A stretch of DNA of 64,000 nucleotides from CAIYTF01 sp963664845 (GCA_963664845.1 OY761615.1:3844001-3908000), one strand, 5' to 3'; numbered from the stretch's first letter, positions 24,791-34,181 are shown. Made by a program: numbers and translations. Notes: generated by a model not told the origin, from the sequence alone.

Positions 24791-26893
24791 CTATTGTGGA
24801 TGGTAGCCTTTCCTAGCGAAAACACGAAAAAGATCGAGGTCCGGGAAAATGGAATTATCAATCAGCGCGTAGTCATATATCTTTTTAACCATCGCCACCG
24901 TTTTACCCTGATCACCCAACCGCTGATACAGATAACAGCTCCCGTAGTATGCAAGAATATTCAGTGAGTCGGCAGCAAGTGCCTTGTTGTAATATCCTTC
25001 GGCATTCGGATAGTCTCTTGCCATAAAACAGGCGTCGCCCATGATGCGAAACGGTTCAGAAAAAAAGGAAGGGCAGGTTTTGATCGTTTCATCAAATTCG
25101 TTTTTTACTGTAATGAAGACGTCTTTCCTTCCCTCGCGGAACAGATTGAGGTAATGCAATAAGTGCGTGTAATGCCGGATAAACTCCGGGTTGATCTTCC
25201 CGGTCTGTATTGCCGGATTGTTGAGCCGCTTCTGCTGTTCAGTTTTTCGGGCATAGATATAAAGGAATTTGCCGGACGAGGTTGGAATAAACTGGTTGAA
25301 ATAATCGGCAAAGAATCCATTAACCGCGAAGAGCGCTCTTTCCGCATACGCGCTTGGTTTGGTGCCAGTTGAAAACAGTATATAATCGGGCTTTCTGCTA
25401 ACTACGTATTCCGCGTTGTATCTTTTTTCTTTCCATGAAACCTCGGGATCGTTGGATATCTCATCAATCGTCTGTGGATGACGGGCAATGGTCTCATCAG
25501 TTAATCCAAGCATATCGATGATGGTTGCATCGGTATAGTAGGATAACGCGCCAATGGTCGAAGCAGCAAGAGTAAGTCTCTTGTTTTTGGCTGCAGCCAG
25601 TTTATTCAGAATATCGGCTTTTTGCTTGAACTGGTCGACCAGCCCGATTTCCTTATCGGTCATTCTGCTGATTTTTCTTTCGTTGCCACGGAAGTTTCCG
25701 AAGCTGAATGCCAGAGTGAACAGAACCGTCAGCACCGTAAGGGGAATTTGCATTTTGCTGTTTCGATCCTGCAAATAGAGAGCAAGATACAGAATACCCA
25801 GAGTCCAGAGCATATAGAGCAGCGGAAGAACAGGAAGCCAGAATCGGTGGAGCGGCAAAACATCGCCACCGATACTTATCACATAGAGGCTGTAACCGGT
25901 GATCAGCAAATATAAAAACCCCAGTTCATAACGTAACTTTTTCCCCGCCAGCGAGAGCAGAGGCAGCATCAGAACAACTCCATAGAGAAGATAATCTTTC
26001 AGGAACACTTCAAGGTAAGCAAAGCCTTCTTTTAAGGCGGCAGCGGAGAAGTTGGCTTTTGCATAGAACGTATTGGGGAGCAAGTGGCCGTAATAATACA
26101 GTCTGAAAGAAGTATGCAAAACAGCCGGCAGCAAAAAAATCGAGACTGTAATAATTGAGTTTCGGGACAAAACGGTATTGGTAAGATAGCCAGGCTCAGC
26201 GCCTCTGCTGTTTTTTACAAGGTGTATTGTCGAATAGAGACAAAACAGAGCGCAGAGGAGATAACCTTCGGGACGCGTCAATGCTGAAAGCGCCAGAAAT
26301 CCGGCAACGAGATAGTTGTTGTTCCATTTCTCGTTGTTATTCAGGTAAAAAAACACTGCTGCCAGGTTGAAGAAACCAAACATCGTGGTTTCCATCCCGC
26401 TCACCGCCCAATAACTAAATGCGCCTGTGAGAGTTAGCATTAGTACGGGTAAAAAGCTAAGCAACGAAAAATAGCGGGCTTGTGCCTTTGTGCGTCCCGG
26501 TGCGGCAAGCAGTTTTCTTCCGGTCAATTGTGTAATCTGCCAGGTAACAAACAAAATCAGAATGCCGAAAAGAACTGAGAGATATTGAGATGCATCAATG
26601 ATGTTGATCTTTAAATATGCAGGAATGGTCAGCAGCATAGTCCACAGAAAATTGGTATAGCCTTCAACTCTTTCTCCGGCATTGAAAACAAGCCCATTTC
26701 CTCCAATGAAGTTCCTGACGTACCGAAAGGTAATAAACGCATCATCCTGAACATGACTGACTGCAATTGTCAGGTAGACAAATAATCCTGAAAGCAACAG
26801 GAACAAAGACACTTTTACTATGGTGAGAGCGTTGAAAGGAGTTGTCTTTTGGACTGTTTTGTTGTTTTGTGCGCCAGGTGTTTTTTTTGCCAT
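24791..26893 (-). CDS. GT-C type membrane glycosyltransferase-like protein with C-terminal TPR
   Basis: 700 residues. After a short basic N-terminus comes the first transmembrane helix (about 26-45), then a periplasmic loop with D50-D51 in HVQDDAFITFRYVRN and NAGERVEGYTNF. The Asp pair after TM1 and the E-G-Y-T-N-F-L-W signature are typical of GT-C enzymes related to mycobacterial AftB-like arabinofuranosyltransferases, which use polyprenyl-phosphate sugars. About ten further helices run to residue 410. A soluble periplasmic domain (410-590) follows, with TPR-like helices (DYPNAEGYYNKALAADSLN...) near 630-690. It probably transfers a sugar to an envelope glycan or protein. Donor and acceptor are unknown, and no other glycan genes are adjacent. 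Confidence 0.75.
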   Translation of the reverse strand: MAKKTPGAQNNKTVQKTTPFNALTIVKVSLFLLLSGLFVYLTIAVSHVQDDAFITFRYVRNFIGGNGLVFNAGERVEGYTNFLWTMLLTIPAYLKINIIDASQYLSVLFGILILFVTWQITQLTGRKLLAAPGRTKAQARYFSLLSFLPVLMLTLTGAFSYWAVSGMETTMFGFFNLAAVFFYLNNNEKWNNNYLVAGFLALSALTRPEGYLLCALFCLYSTIHLVKNSRGAEPGYLTNTVLSRNSIITVSIFLLPAVLHTSFRLYYYGHLLPNTFYAKANFSAAALKEGFAYLEVFLKDYLLYGVVLMLPLLSLAGKKLRYELGFLYLLITGYSLYVISIGGDVLPLHRFWLPVLPLLYMLWTLGILYLALYLQDRNSKMQIPLTVLTVLFTLAFSFGNFRGNERKISRMTDKEIGLVDQFKQKADILNKLAAAKNKRLTLAASTIGALSYYTDATIIDMLGLTDETIARHPQTIDEISNDPEVSWKEKRYNAEYVVSRKPDYILFSTGTKPSAYAERALFAVNGFFADYFNQFIPTSSGKFLYIYARKTEQQKRLNNPAIQTGKINPEFIRHYTHLLHYLNLFREGRKDVFITVKNEFDETIKTCPSFFSEPFRIMGDACFMARDYPNAEGYYNKALAADSLNILAYYGSCYLYQRLGDQGKTVAMVKKIYDYALIDNSIFPDLDLFRVFARKGYHPQ

Positions 26894-27206
26894 GTTGCTC
26901 AGAAGTAATTTGAAAATGTAGTAAGCAATCTAAACATTTTCAGCATTTTCATCCTTATGGCAGCTGTCGCATAACTCGCTCAATCTGGAATTCTGCTTTA
27001 TAATGCTTTGCGTGTTGTCTCCAATCGTGCGGTTGCCCCGTAACGGAATTCCGGCTCGTCTGTCAACAGGCCGGAAGCATTCAACTTCGCCCTTCACGGA
27101 CTCGCAAAGGCTTATTGTTTGTTCTTTTTGCATTGTTTGCCGGTGGCAGTATTTATGTAAATTTACTTTGACAATTAATACTGATTATCAAACCATTGGT
27201 GATAAA

Positions 27207-27878
27207 ATGCAAAACGTAACAACTGCTGCTCAGGTTATTGCTGAACTCAAAAAACACACTAACGAAAAAAACATTGAAGGGATGAAGCGTTACGGGATAA
27301 AAACCGATAACGCTATTGGTGTTGGGATGGTGCTCCTGAAGGAAGTTGCCAAAGAGATCGGGAAGGATCATGCACTGGGCATGGACCTGTGGGCCAGTGA
27401 ATATCGCGAGGCGAGGCATCTTGCCTATCTGATCTCTGATCATAAACAACTTACCAAAAAACAAATGGAATCGTGGGTGAAAGACTTTGATTCGTGGGAT
27501 ATTTGTGACGGGACCTGTATGCATCTCTTCCGCAAGTCACCCTATGCATTTGACTATGCGTTCATCTGGGCAAAGAAAAAAAGTGAATTTGTACGCCGTG
27601 CGGGTTTTACTCTGATGGCCACTCTCGCGGTGCATGACAAGAAACGCGATGACAACGAGTTCCTCCATTTTTTCCCCCTCATTGCAGAACATGCCTCGGA
27701 TGAAAGAAATTTTGTTAAAAAAGCGGTGAACTGGGCGCTGCGGCAAATTGGAAAAAGAAGCGCTTTTCTGAAAAGAGAGGCATTGGCCCTGGCCTATGAA
27801 ATACGCGAACAGGAATCAAAAGCAGCACGCTGGGTTGCCAACGATGCCATTCGCGAACTGGAAAAGAAACAGTTCTAA
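27207..27878 (+). CDS. DNA alkylation repair protein, AlkD-like HEAT-repeat glycosylase
   Basis: 223 residues. I start at 27207 (MQNVTTAAQ), because the 68 codons upstream in frame have no family-like content and a low-complexity composition. The protein is built of HEAT-like helical pairs, with the family block KEIGKDHALGMDLWASEYREARHLAYLI and the active-site region WDICDGTCMHLF (about 105-115); the aspartate of WD corresponds to the catalytic or charge-sensing Asp of AlkD. AlkD removes N3- and N7-alkylated bases without flipping them. It is divergent from the GT-C gene; the 313 bases between hold no recognised feature. Confident in the family; lesion range unknown. Confidence 0.88.
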   Translation: MQNVTTAAQVIAELKKHTNEKNIEGMKRYGIKTDNAIGVGMVLLKEVAKEIGKDHALGMDLWASEYREARHLAYLISDHKQLTKKQMESWVKDFDSWDICDGTCMHLFRKSPYAFDYAFIWAKKKSEFVRRAGFTLMATLAVHDKKRDDNEFLHFFPLIAEHASDERNFVKKAVNWALRQIGKRSAFLKREALALAYEIREQESKAARWVANDAIRELEKKQF

Positions 27879-27907
27879 TTTAATGAGAAGTATTTGTAGT
27901 AGATTAG

Positions 27908-28100
27908 TAACTCATGTTACGCAACAATTCCAATTGACTTGCCACGAGCTTTAGCTTGTGGATTTTCCGCACCCGATGAATTGGGTTTAGCCACAAATCT
28001 TTGCTCTATTAGTGGCTAAAGCCAACAGTTAAATTGTGCATTTATCCCACGACTTGAAAGTCGTGGCTATTCAATCTCTGAGTTTGTGTAATATGAGTTA
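27908..28100. repeat. Dispersed three-hairpin element, copy 2 (inverted)
   Basis: Same architecture as the element at 9269 but in the opposite orientation. Ends TAACTCATGTTAC and GTAATATGAGTTA pair with one mismatch. Inside are CCACGAGCTT/AGCTTGTGG, the central GGTTTAGCCAC ... GTGGCTAAAGCCAA arms, and CCACGACTT/AAGTCGTGG. It fills most of the gap between the AlkD-like gene and the next operon. Confidence 0.85.
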
Positions 28101-28140
28101 TTCAATAAACTGCAAGTTATGGAAATAATTGGCATGCCTT

Positions 28141-28168
28141 GTAGGGGTTCAAAATTTTGAATCCCTAC
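28141..28168. repeat. 28-bp intergenic palindrome, copy 2
   Basis: Left arm GTAGGGGTTCAAAA, right arm TTTTGAATCCCTAC; one position fails to pair as Watson-Crick. Related copies at 15635 and 61713. It sits 41 bases after the three-hairpin element. Confidence 0.8.
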
Positions 28169-28388
28169 GAGTAATTTTAATCGAGGGTGACGCCGGGCGG
28201 TTTCCGTAAAGGTAATTGCAATTGATGGAAAATTATTACTCGATCTCACTTTTCCGCATTGGTCAATCACTTCCGCTCTTTCTTATGAAAATGATTTGTT
28301 TTATCTTGCTGAAAATATAACCATTAATGCCGGAAAACTGTTGAAGCTGGTCAAGATCGATTCAGGCACTTGTTTGTTTTGCCGCTGT

Positions 28389-31184
28389 ATGAGGATGAGT
28401 CTGCTTGCACTCATTATTCTGTTATGCATTCCCGGGCAGGGCAATGCGCAATTTGTTTATTTCGGACGAAACAAAGTTCAGTTCAACAATTTTGAATGGA
28501 AAATTCTCAAGACTGAACATTTTGATATATACTATTACGACAGTCTTTTTTCGATCGCCTCAATAGGTGCAAATATTGCAGAAGAGGCATTCACCGAATA
28601 TCAGATTAAATTCAATCACTACATTGCTCACAAGATCCCGCTCATTTTTTATAACACCCATAACCATTTCGAGCAGACAAACATTACTCCGGGCTTTATT
28701 CCTGAAGGGGTAGGTGGCTTTTTTGAATTTGTAAAGGGCAGGGTAGTGATTCCCTATTTGGGTTCCCTGGGGCAATTTCGCCATGTTATCAGACATGAAT
28801 TGACCCACGTGTTTATGACAACCAAAATTTTACGTACGATGAAGGAGCACCGGATTCCGGCAGAAAGATTTCCACCATTGTGGTTCACTGAAGGTTTGGC
28901 TGAATACATGTCGACCGAGTGGGATGAGCAAAGCAATATGGCCCTGAAAGATGCCGTGTTAAGCGGTTATTTCAGGAATCTCCGGGCCATTGAGGAAATA
29001 TCCGGGTCCTACCTTATGTACAAGGAGGGGCAGGCCTTTTTGGAATTTGTTGCCCATGTGTATGGCCCTGAAAAGGTGCAAATGCTTATTGAAGATTTCT
29101 GGATGTATGAACGGTTTACCAAACTTGTTGAATACGTCCTGGGGGAAAAACTCGAAAAAATTGATGAACGCTGGGAATATTTTCTGAGGCAGAAATATTT
29201 TCCGCTTTACCAACGGTTTGCACCTTTCACCCAGAACGCAAAAAAACTGCCCCCCACGGGATATTCATTTTCTCCGGTGCATTACAGCGATGCCAATGAA
29301 GACGCTATATATTTTGTTGCTAATGCAGACGGATATGCTTCAATTTATAAAACAAAAAAAGACACCGTGGAAGGAGAGTTTCTCCCTCCCGAGCTTGTGT
29401 TGCGCGGCGAAAAGTCAGAAGACCTGGAAGCCTTTCATCTGTTGCAGCCGGCAATGAGTGTAACGAAAAACGGTATACTGGCATTTGTCACAAAGTCGGG
29501 GGAACATGATCTCATTCATTTTTATGATATCAGGTCCGGAGAGGAGATTGGGAATTTTGGCACTTCATTTTTGATCAGTATTTCATCCCCGGCTTTTTCA
29601 CCCGATGGCGGGCAGGTTGCCTTCTCCGCGATAGATACACGGGGGTATACCGATTTATTTATTCTCAATTGGCAGGACGGTGTTTTACGCAGATTGACTG
29701 ATGATTATTATGATGACAAAGAACCTTGTTTTTCGGCTGATGGCAAAGAATTGTATTTCTCTTCAGACCGGACAACGGGAAAATATGCAGGCCGGTATAA
29801 CATTTTCAGCATGTCACTGCTCACCGGGCATATAACCTACAAAACCTATACAGGGTATAATTGTATCTCTCCCAAGGCATTTAACGACAAAATTTATTTT
29901 GTGGCCGAGAAAGACAGTATTAAAAACATATTCTATACCGACTCATTTCCCGATAGGTTGTCGACCGCCTATTATCAGGTTACCAAATTTCTTGGAGGTG
30001 TATATCACCCATGTTTCCATGGAAACAAAATCTATTTTTCCGGTTTCGAAAACGCTGGATTTAAACTATACGAATTTGATCTGTCCAGTTATTCTCCTGA
30101 CACCCTGCCTATGCGGATAGGATATCCCTCAAAACAATGGGCGGCCGGCTTCTATAACGCTTCCGCTGAAAAGGGCGTCGTCGCCTATGAAAAGGAATAC
30201 ACCCTTGATTATATGCAAAGTCAGATAATCACGGATCCCATTTTTGGAACGCGGGGCGGTGGTACATTGCTGCTCAGCGATTTATTTGGCAATGAATATT
30301 ATTCGTTCCTTATTTACAATACTGCCGAAGTCCAGTCGGATTTTCTCAAAAGCTTTAATGTGGCGCTTTCCAAATATTCACTGGAACGACGTACCAATTA
30401 TGGGTTCGGTATTTTTAACTTCAGCGGCAGACGATACGATATAAGGGATTCAGATGAATTCTATTGGGAACGAAGTTATGGAGGCTATTTTGCTCTCTAT
30501 TTCCCGATATCAAAATTTGACAGGATTGAAGCGGAGATAACTGTTGCCAACTCCGACAAAGAGGTTATTGCCAATGTTCTGGAAAGATCGGCGCTGCTGT
30601 GCTCCAACACCATCTCCTATACGCATGACAACACGCTATGGGCATACACGGGGCCCATTGACGGCAACCGTTTCGTCTTTTTGCTTGGCTATACTTCTGA
30701 CGTAAAATACAGCAACGTGAACTACTATTCACTCATTGCTGATTACCGCACCTATCTCCGTCTTGCTCTTCGCTCAACGCTTGCTTTAAGAACTTCCGTC
30801 TATTATAATGACGGAAAAGAAGCCCGGCGCTATTTTGCCGGCGGAAGCTGGGACTTGCGCGGGTGGGACCGGTTTTCAATCCGCGGCGAAAAAATGTGGC
30901 TTTCATCCCTGGAACTGCGGGTACCTCTCATTGATCAGATAAAACTTGCAACTCCTGTTATTGATATGGGCTTCTATGGAATTCGCGCTGCTCTCTTTTT
31001 TGATGCGGGGAGCGCCTGGGATAGAAATTATGAGACTACCTATGGCAGCGTTGGAGCAGGTATGCGGCTTAATCTGTTTAACATTATTGTCTTCCGGTAT
31101 GATATTGGGAAAAAGATTGAACAAAACTTTGGTTCATTTCAGCCTCATTTGTTTTATCAATTTTTCTTCGGTTGGGATTTCTGA
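28389..31184 (+). CDS. Fusion of HExxH peptidase, TolB-like propeller and Omp85-like outer-membrane barrel
   Basis: About 931 residues from the Met at 28389 (MRMSLLALIILLCIPGQGNAQ, a signal peptide); a longer frame to 28296 lacks one. Residues about 20-270 are a gluzincin (peptidase MA-like) domain with HELTH (about 136-140) and the downstream zinc Glu in WFTEGLAEY (about 166). Residues about 290-600 carry TolB/WD40-like blades (FSPDGGQVAFSA, FSADGKELYFSSDR). The C-terminal third is a beta barrel ending in ...FFFGWDF, with FAGGSWDLRGWDRF near 820; L-R-G-W at this place is the Omp85/BamA barrel signature. It should be anchored in the outer membrane with protease and propeller in the periplasm or outside. 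It is followed by a BamB-like lipoprotein 32 bases away. Activity and substrate unknown. Confidence 0.85.
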   Translation: MRMSLLALIILLCIPGQGNAQFVYFGRNKVQFNNFEWKILKTEHFDIYYYDSLFSIASIGANIAEEAFTEYQIKFNHYIAHKIPLIFYNTHNHFEQTNITPGFIPEGVGGFFEFVKGRVVIPYLGSLGQFRHVIRHELTHVFMTTKILRTMKEHRIPAERFPPLWFTEGLAEYMSTEWDEQSNMALKDAVLSGYFRNLRAIEEISGSYLMYKEGQAFLEFVAHVYGPEKVQMLIEDFWMYERFTKLVEYVLGEKLEKIDERWEYFLRQKYFPLYQRFAPFTQNAKKLPPTGYSFSPVHYSDANEDAIYFVANADGYASIYKTKKDTVEGEFLPPELVLRGEKSEDLEAFHLLQPAMSVTKNGILAFVTKSGEHDLIHFYDIRSGEEIGNFGTSFLISISSPAFSPDGGQVAFSAIDTRGYTDLFILNWQDGVLRRLTDDYYDDKEPCFSADGKELYFSSDRTTGKYAGRYNIFSMSLLTGHITYKTYTGYNCISPKAFNDKIYFVAEKDSIKNIFYTDSFPDRLSTAYYQVTKFLGGVYHPCFHGNKIYFSGFENAGFKLYEFDLSSYSPDTLPMRIGYPSKQWAAGFYNASAEKGVVAYEKEYTLDYMQSQIITDPIFGTRGGGTLLLSDLFGNEYYSFLIYNTAEVQSDFLKSFNVALSKYSLERRTNYGFGIFNFSGRRYDIRDSDEFYWERSYGGYFALYFPISKFDRIEAEITVANSDKEVIANVLERSALLCSNTISYTHDNTLWAYTGPIDGNRFVFLLGYTSDVKYSNVNYYSLIADYRTYLRLALRSTLALRTSVYYNDGKEARRYFAGGSWDLRGWDRFSIRGEKMWLSSLELRVPLIDQIKLATPVIDMGFYGIRAALFFDAGSAWDRNYETTYGSVGAGMRLNLFNIIVFRYDIGKKIEQNFGSFQPHLFYQFFFGWDF

Positions 31185-31216
31185 TGAATTGCGATTTTCG
31201 TTTTTTTAGGAAGTCA

Positions 31217-32359
31217 ATGAAGATAAGGCTGGTATTGTTCAGCCTTCTCACCATGCTTTTGTTCCATGGCTGTTCAGCCTCCAAAATAGCACTTGACATA
31301 AAACGTGATGACTCACCTTTTGATCTTTATGGGAATGATCAGCAGCGCAATTTTCGGGTTTCAGCAGCGCCTATCGACTCCCTCCAGTCCCTTTTTGATC
31401 TTGACGGTTATGGCACATCCATATCGGCAGCCCCTCTGGTGTATGGCGGCTATGTCTTTTGTCCCGATCTCGCCGGTCGGCTATACTGTTTCTCATTGTT
31501 CACCGGTAAAAAAGCCGGGGTGCTTAAATTAAAAGGATCAATTGCGGCGGCACCGGTCTTTGCTGATCATTGTATAATTATTCCGTTAAGCATTCCCGGC
31601 GCGAATTCGTCAGATGTTCTGATCTTTGACTTTATTAACAATAAAGAGATTGCCAGAAAGACTATAAAAGGATATATCACCAATAATCTGTTGAAATGCA
31701 GCGATGGCGTTGTGAGCGTTACGGAAAATGGTATGGTTGATAAATTTTCATTTAGTGGCGAATCCCTGTTCCACAAGGAACTCAAAATGTTTGTGCACGG
31801 ATCACCCGCTCTATGGGAAGAAAAAATATTCATTCCATCCGATGAAGGAAACGTAATGGTGCTGAATCAAAAAACGGGAGAACTCGTCTCGGTATTTGAA
31901 GCAGGTAACAGCAGGCTCTATGGCATTTCCATCAATAAATCCCGCCTTTTCGTTCCGTCGGAGATTGGTTGTGTTTTCTGTATGGATGTATCTACAGGCA
32001 AAATTTTTTGGCAGCACAACATGGATGGGGCTGTGCGCAACAGTGTAAGTTTGGATTCCGCTGTCGCTTATATTGGCACTTCAAAAGGTTCCCTTTGGGC
32101 CGTTTCCATTGATAGTGGGAAAGTGTTGTGGGACTACAAATCGGATGGCATACAATCCTGTCCGGTAGTGCTTACCGAAGAGAACATACTGAGCGGAAAC
32201 CAAAACGGTAACTTCGTTGTTTTGGATAAATACTCAGGGAAAGTAATTTCACAGTATAAATTTGGGAACAGAGTGCGCACGATGCCTGCACTCTATGGCA
32301 ATTGGGTGATTGTAGGGTTTGATTATGGAGAATATCGTGTTTTTACCCGGAGGAAGTAG
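31217..32359 (+). CDS. PQQ-type beta-propeller lipoprotein (BamB-like)
   Basis: 380 residues from the Met at 31217; AGGA eight bases upstream and the lipoprotein signal support this start over the longer frame beginning inside the previous gene. The signal ends in a lipobox with the lipidated Cys at 19 (LLFHGCSAS). The rest is a chain of PQQ-like blades, for example SAAPLVYGGYVFCPDLAGRL, VMVLNQKTGELV, and LWAVSIDSGKVLWDY. The resemblance is to BamB, the propeller lipoprotein that assists BamA, and to PQQ-repeat binding proteins in general; no PQQ enzyme residues are visible. It lies in a tight operon behind an Omp85-like barrel gene and two bases before the next ATG. Confidence 0.8.
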   Translation: MKIRLVLFSLLTMLLFHGCSASKIALDIKRDDSPFDLYGNDQQRNFRVSAAPIDSLQSLFDLDGYGTSISAAPLVYGGYVFCPDLAGRLYCFSLFTGKKAGVLKLKGSIAAAPVFADHCIIIPLSIPGANSSDVLIFDFINNKEIARKTIKGYITNNLLKCSDGVVSVTENGMVDKFSFSGESLFHKELKMFVHGSPALWEEKIFIPSDEGNVMVLNQKTGELVSVFEAGNSRLYGISINKSRLFVPSEIGCVFCMDVSTGKIFWQHNMDGAVRNSVSLDSAVAYIGTSKGSLWAVSIDSGKVLWDYKSDGIQSCPVVLTEENILSGNQNGNFVVLDKYSGKVISQYKFGNRVRTMPALYGNWVIVGFDYGEYRVFTRRK

Positions 32360-32360
32360 A

Positions 32361-32969
32361 ATGCCTCTTCTCAGTGTATTGTGTCTCATACTGAATTTTT
32401 GTGCATTCGGACAAATGACAAAGGACACTCTGTATATTGAATCCGGAGAAGAACATACGGCTATATTTGTTGATAGTGTTTATTTTGGCATGGACAGTGC
32501 TTTGGTTCCGGTATTGCCCGGCATCCATTACGTTGCCTTCGCAAGCAACCAATGGGTGTGGAATTCTCCTGTCGGTGTAGACGGCATCAAAACAAGCGGA
32601 ATTGGGGAGCGAAAGCATATTTCATATCCACATCTGCCTGATACTGCCGGAATGGGAGAGAAAAAGACAATGCAGTGGTCTTCAATCAACACAGCACTTG
32701 AGCTTAACAAAACCAATGGATTGCCCAAAGAAAAGTTGTTTTTTCGAACTAATTTGTTTAAATATCTGACCGGTAGTGTAATTGCGTTTGGAGCAGCCGC
32801 GGCATATTTGAAAATAAAAGCAGATAACAGGTATGATGATTATCTGTTAACGCAAAACAGCGGAACATTACGGGAGACAAGAAAACTTGATACCTATAGC
32901 GGCGTCGCATTCGCATTAACCCAAATTAATTTGGCAGCGCTTGTATATTATTTTTTGGCAGATCAATAG
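32361..32969 (+). CDS. Small exported protein with PEGA-like domain and C-terminal membrane segment
   Basis: 202 residues from the ATG at 32361, directly after the stop of the lipoprotein gene (one base between) and 7 bases after AGGAAG, so translation is probably coupled. The signal peptide MPLLSVLCLILNFCAFG is followed by a short beta domain (TAIFVDSVYFGMDSALVPVLPGIHYVAFAS) with the D-x-x-x-G ... L-x-P-G-x-H pattern of PEGA surface-layer domains. The C-terminal third has two hydrophobic segments (FKYLTGSVIAFGAAAAYL and GVAFALTQINLAALVYYFL), as in DUF5683-type proteins. It probably anchors in the envelope and belongs functionally with the two upstream genes. No enzymatic motif. Confidence 0.72.
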   Translation: MPLLSVLCLILNFCAFGQMTKDTLYIESGEEHTAIFVDSVYFGMDSALVPVLPGIHYVAFASNQWVWNSPVGVDGIKTSGIGERKHISYPHLPDTAGMGEKKTMQWSSINTALELNKTNGLPKEKLFFRTNLFKYLTGSVIAFGAAAAYLKIKADNRYDDYLLTQNSGTLRETRKLDTYSGVAFALTQINLAALVYYFLADQ

Positions 32970-32989
32970 AACTCTGCACTGGAGAAAAC

Positions 32990-33361
32990 GTGACTAGAAT
33001 TTTAGTGGCTGAAGACAGCGAGATAAATCAAAAACTGATCGCACACCTTTTACGACGTCTGGGATACGACTGTTTAGTAGTGGATAATGGCGAAAAAGCT
33101 ATTCAGGAACTTGCGCGGCAGAAATATGATTTTATATTTATGGATGTCATGATGCCGGTAATGAATGGGCTGCAAGCAACCCGGGAGATTATGTCCCTCT
33201 ATTCTGAAGCCGACAGGCCGATTATTATTGCGCTTACAGCCAATACGGAAGACGCAGACAGAGATGCCTGTGTAAAAGCAGGAATGAAAGGCTTTCTCGC
33301 CAAACCCATGCAGCTGGATGATGTGAGAAGAGTAGTTGAACAATTTCTGACGAGCGAATGA
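32990..33361 (+). CDS. Stand-alone response-regulator receiver domain (CheY-like)
   Basis: 123 residues, only a receiver: acidic pocket E8-D9, phospho-acceptor D52 in FIFMDVMMPVMNG, switch T83 in IIALTANT, and K105 in FLAKPMQ. The DVMMPVMNGLQATR and ALTANT wording is that of receivers found at the end of hybrid kinases. It starts with GTG, supported by GGAG at 32981, and lies 20 bases after the previous gene, so it is probably the last gene of the operon from 28389. It has no output domain. It may accept phosphate from one of the two big kinases in this window or act through protein binding. Confidence 0.88.
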   Translation: MTRILVAEDSEINQKLIAHLLRRLGYDCLVVDNGEKAIQELARQKYDFIFMDVMMPVMNGLQATREIMSLYSEADRPIIIALTANTEDADRDACVKAGMKGFLAKPMQLDDVRRVVEQFLTSE

Positions 33362-33517
33362 ACAAGCGCTGCGACCGGCAGCTTTAATGTTGGAACTCTT
33401 TAGTCAGGACGTAACCGAATTTCTTATTCCGCGGTTTGAGTCTGAAACCACCTGCCATGTTTCCGGGCTATGATCCCAGAAAATACCTCAATAACGTAAC
33501 AGAGAACGAATGAAGAT

Positions 33518-34081
33518 ATGAATGATGATGTGAAGAAAAAGCTTTCGATTGGATTAGGTGTAGTACTTTTAGTGGCATGTTTTCTCCTTTTGGGAATTAC
33601 CCGGCTTGCTCACTTTGGCAATAAAACTTTGGCAAAGGAACCGGCAAAATTGGATTCGATGATAACAAACGAACATGGAAGCACAACAATGGATAAAGTG
33701 ATCAAGACTGATGATGAGTGGCGGAAACAGTTAACGGAAGAACAATTTAGGGTAACCCGGCAAAAGGGTACTGAACGTGCTTTTACCGGGCAGTATTGGG
33801 ATTCCAGGGAAAAAGGAATTTATACCTGCGTGAATTGCGGCGCTGAATTGTTTAGTTCGGTTCAAAAATTTGATTCCGGATGTGGATGGCCTAGCTATTG
33901 GGCACCGATTGACGAAAAGAAAGTGGAATTGCGTCCTGACAGCAGTTTCGGGATGGTTCGTACTGAGGTGGTTTGTGCCAGATGCGGCGCTCATTTGGGA
34001 CACGTGTTTGACGACGGACCGCAACCCACAGGGGAACGGTATTGTATCAACTCTGTCTCGCTTAATTTCTATAAAAAGTGA
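33518..34081 (+). CDS. msrB: Peptide-methionine (R)-S-oxide reductase with N-terminal membrane anchor
   Basis: 187 residues. An N-terminal hydrophobic helix (about 11-29, SIGLGVVLLVACFLLLGIT) anchors or exports the protein, so the MsrB domain (about 60-186) probably acts in the periplasm, repairing oxidised methionines of envelope proteins. Family motifs are CVNC and CARC, which bind structural zinc, GCGWPSYW, and RYCINSVSLNF with the catalytic Cys near 177. It has no MsrA partner in the window. Spacing from the receiver gene (156 bases) suggests its own promoter. The call is very secure; the periplasmic location is inferred from the helix. Confidence 0.95.
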   Translation: MNDDVKKKLSIGLGVVLLVACFLLLGITRLAHFGNKTLAKEPAKLDSMITNEHGSTTMDKVIKTDDEWRKQLTEEQFRVTRQKGTERAFTGQYWDSREKGIYTCVNCGAELFSSVQKFDSGCGWPSYWAPIDEKKVELRPDSSFGMVRTEVVCARCGAHLGHVFDDGPQPTGERYCINSVSLNFYKK

Positions 34082-34181
34082 TGTAGCTGAAAAAGCAGAG
34101 TGGAAATGTTGAACTGATCATAGCCGGCCGGATTTGTTTATCAGTCTTTGTCCAACCATCAAAATCCCTGCAAGCCAATAT

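Noticed and set aside
27003..27206. N-terminal extension of the AlkD-like protein
   Set aside because: The 68 upstream codons are not like the family and overlap the probable promoter region; the Met at 27207 gives a normal-length protein.
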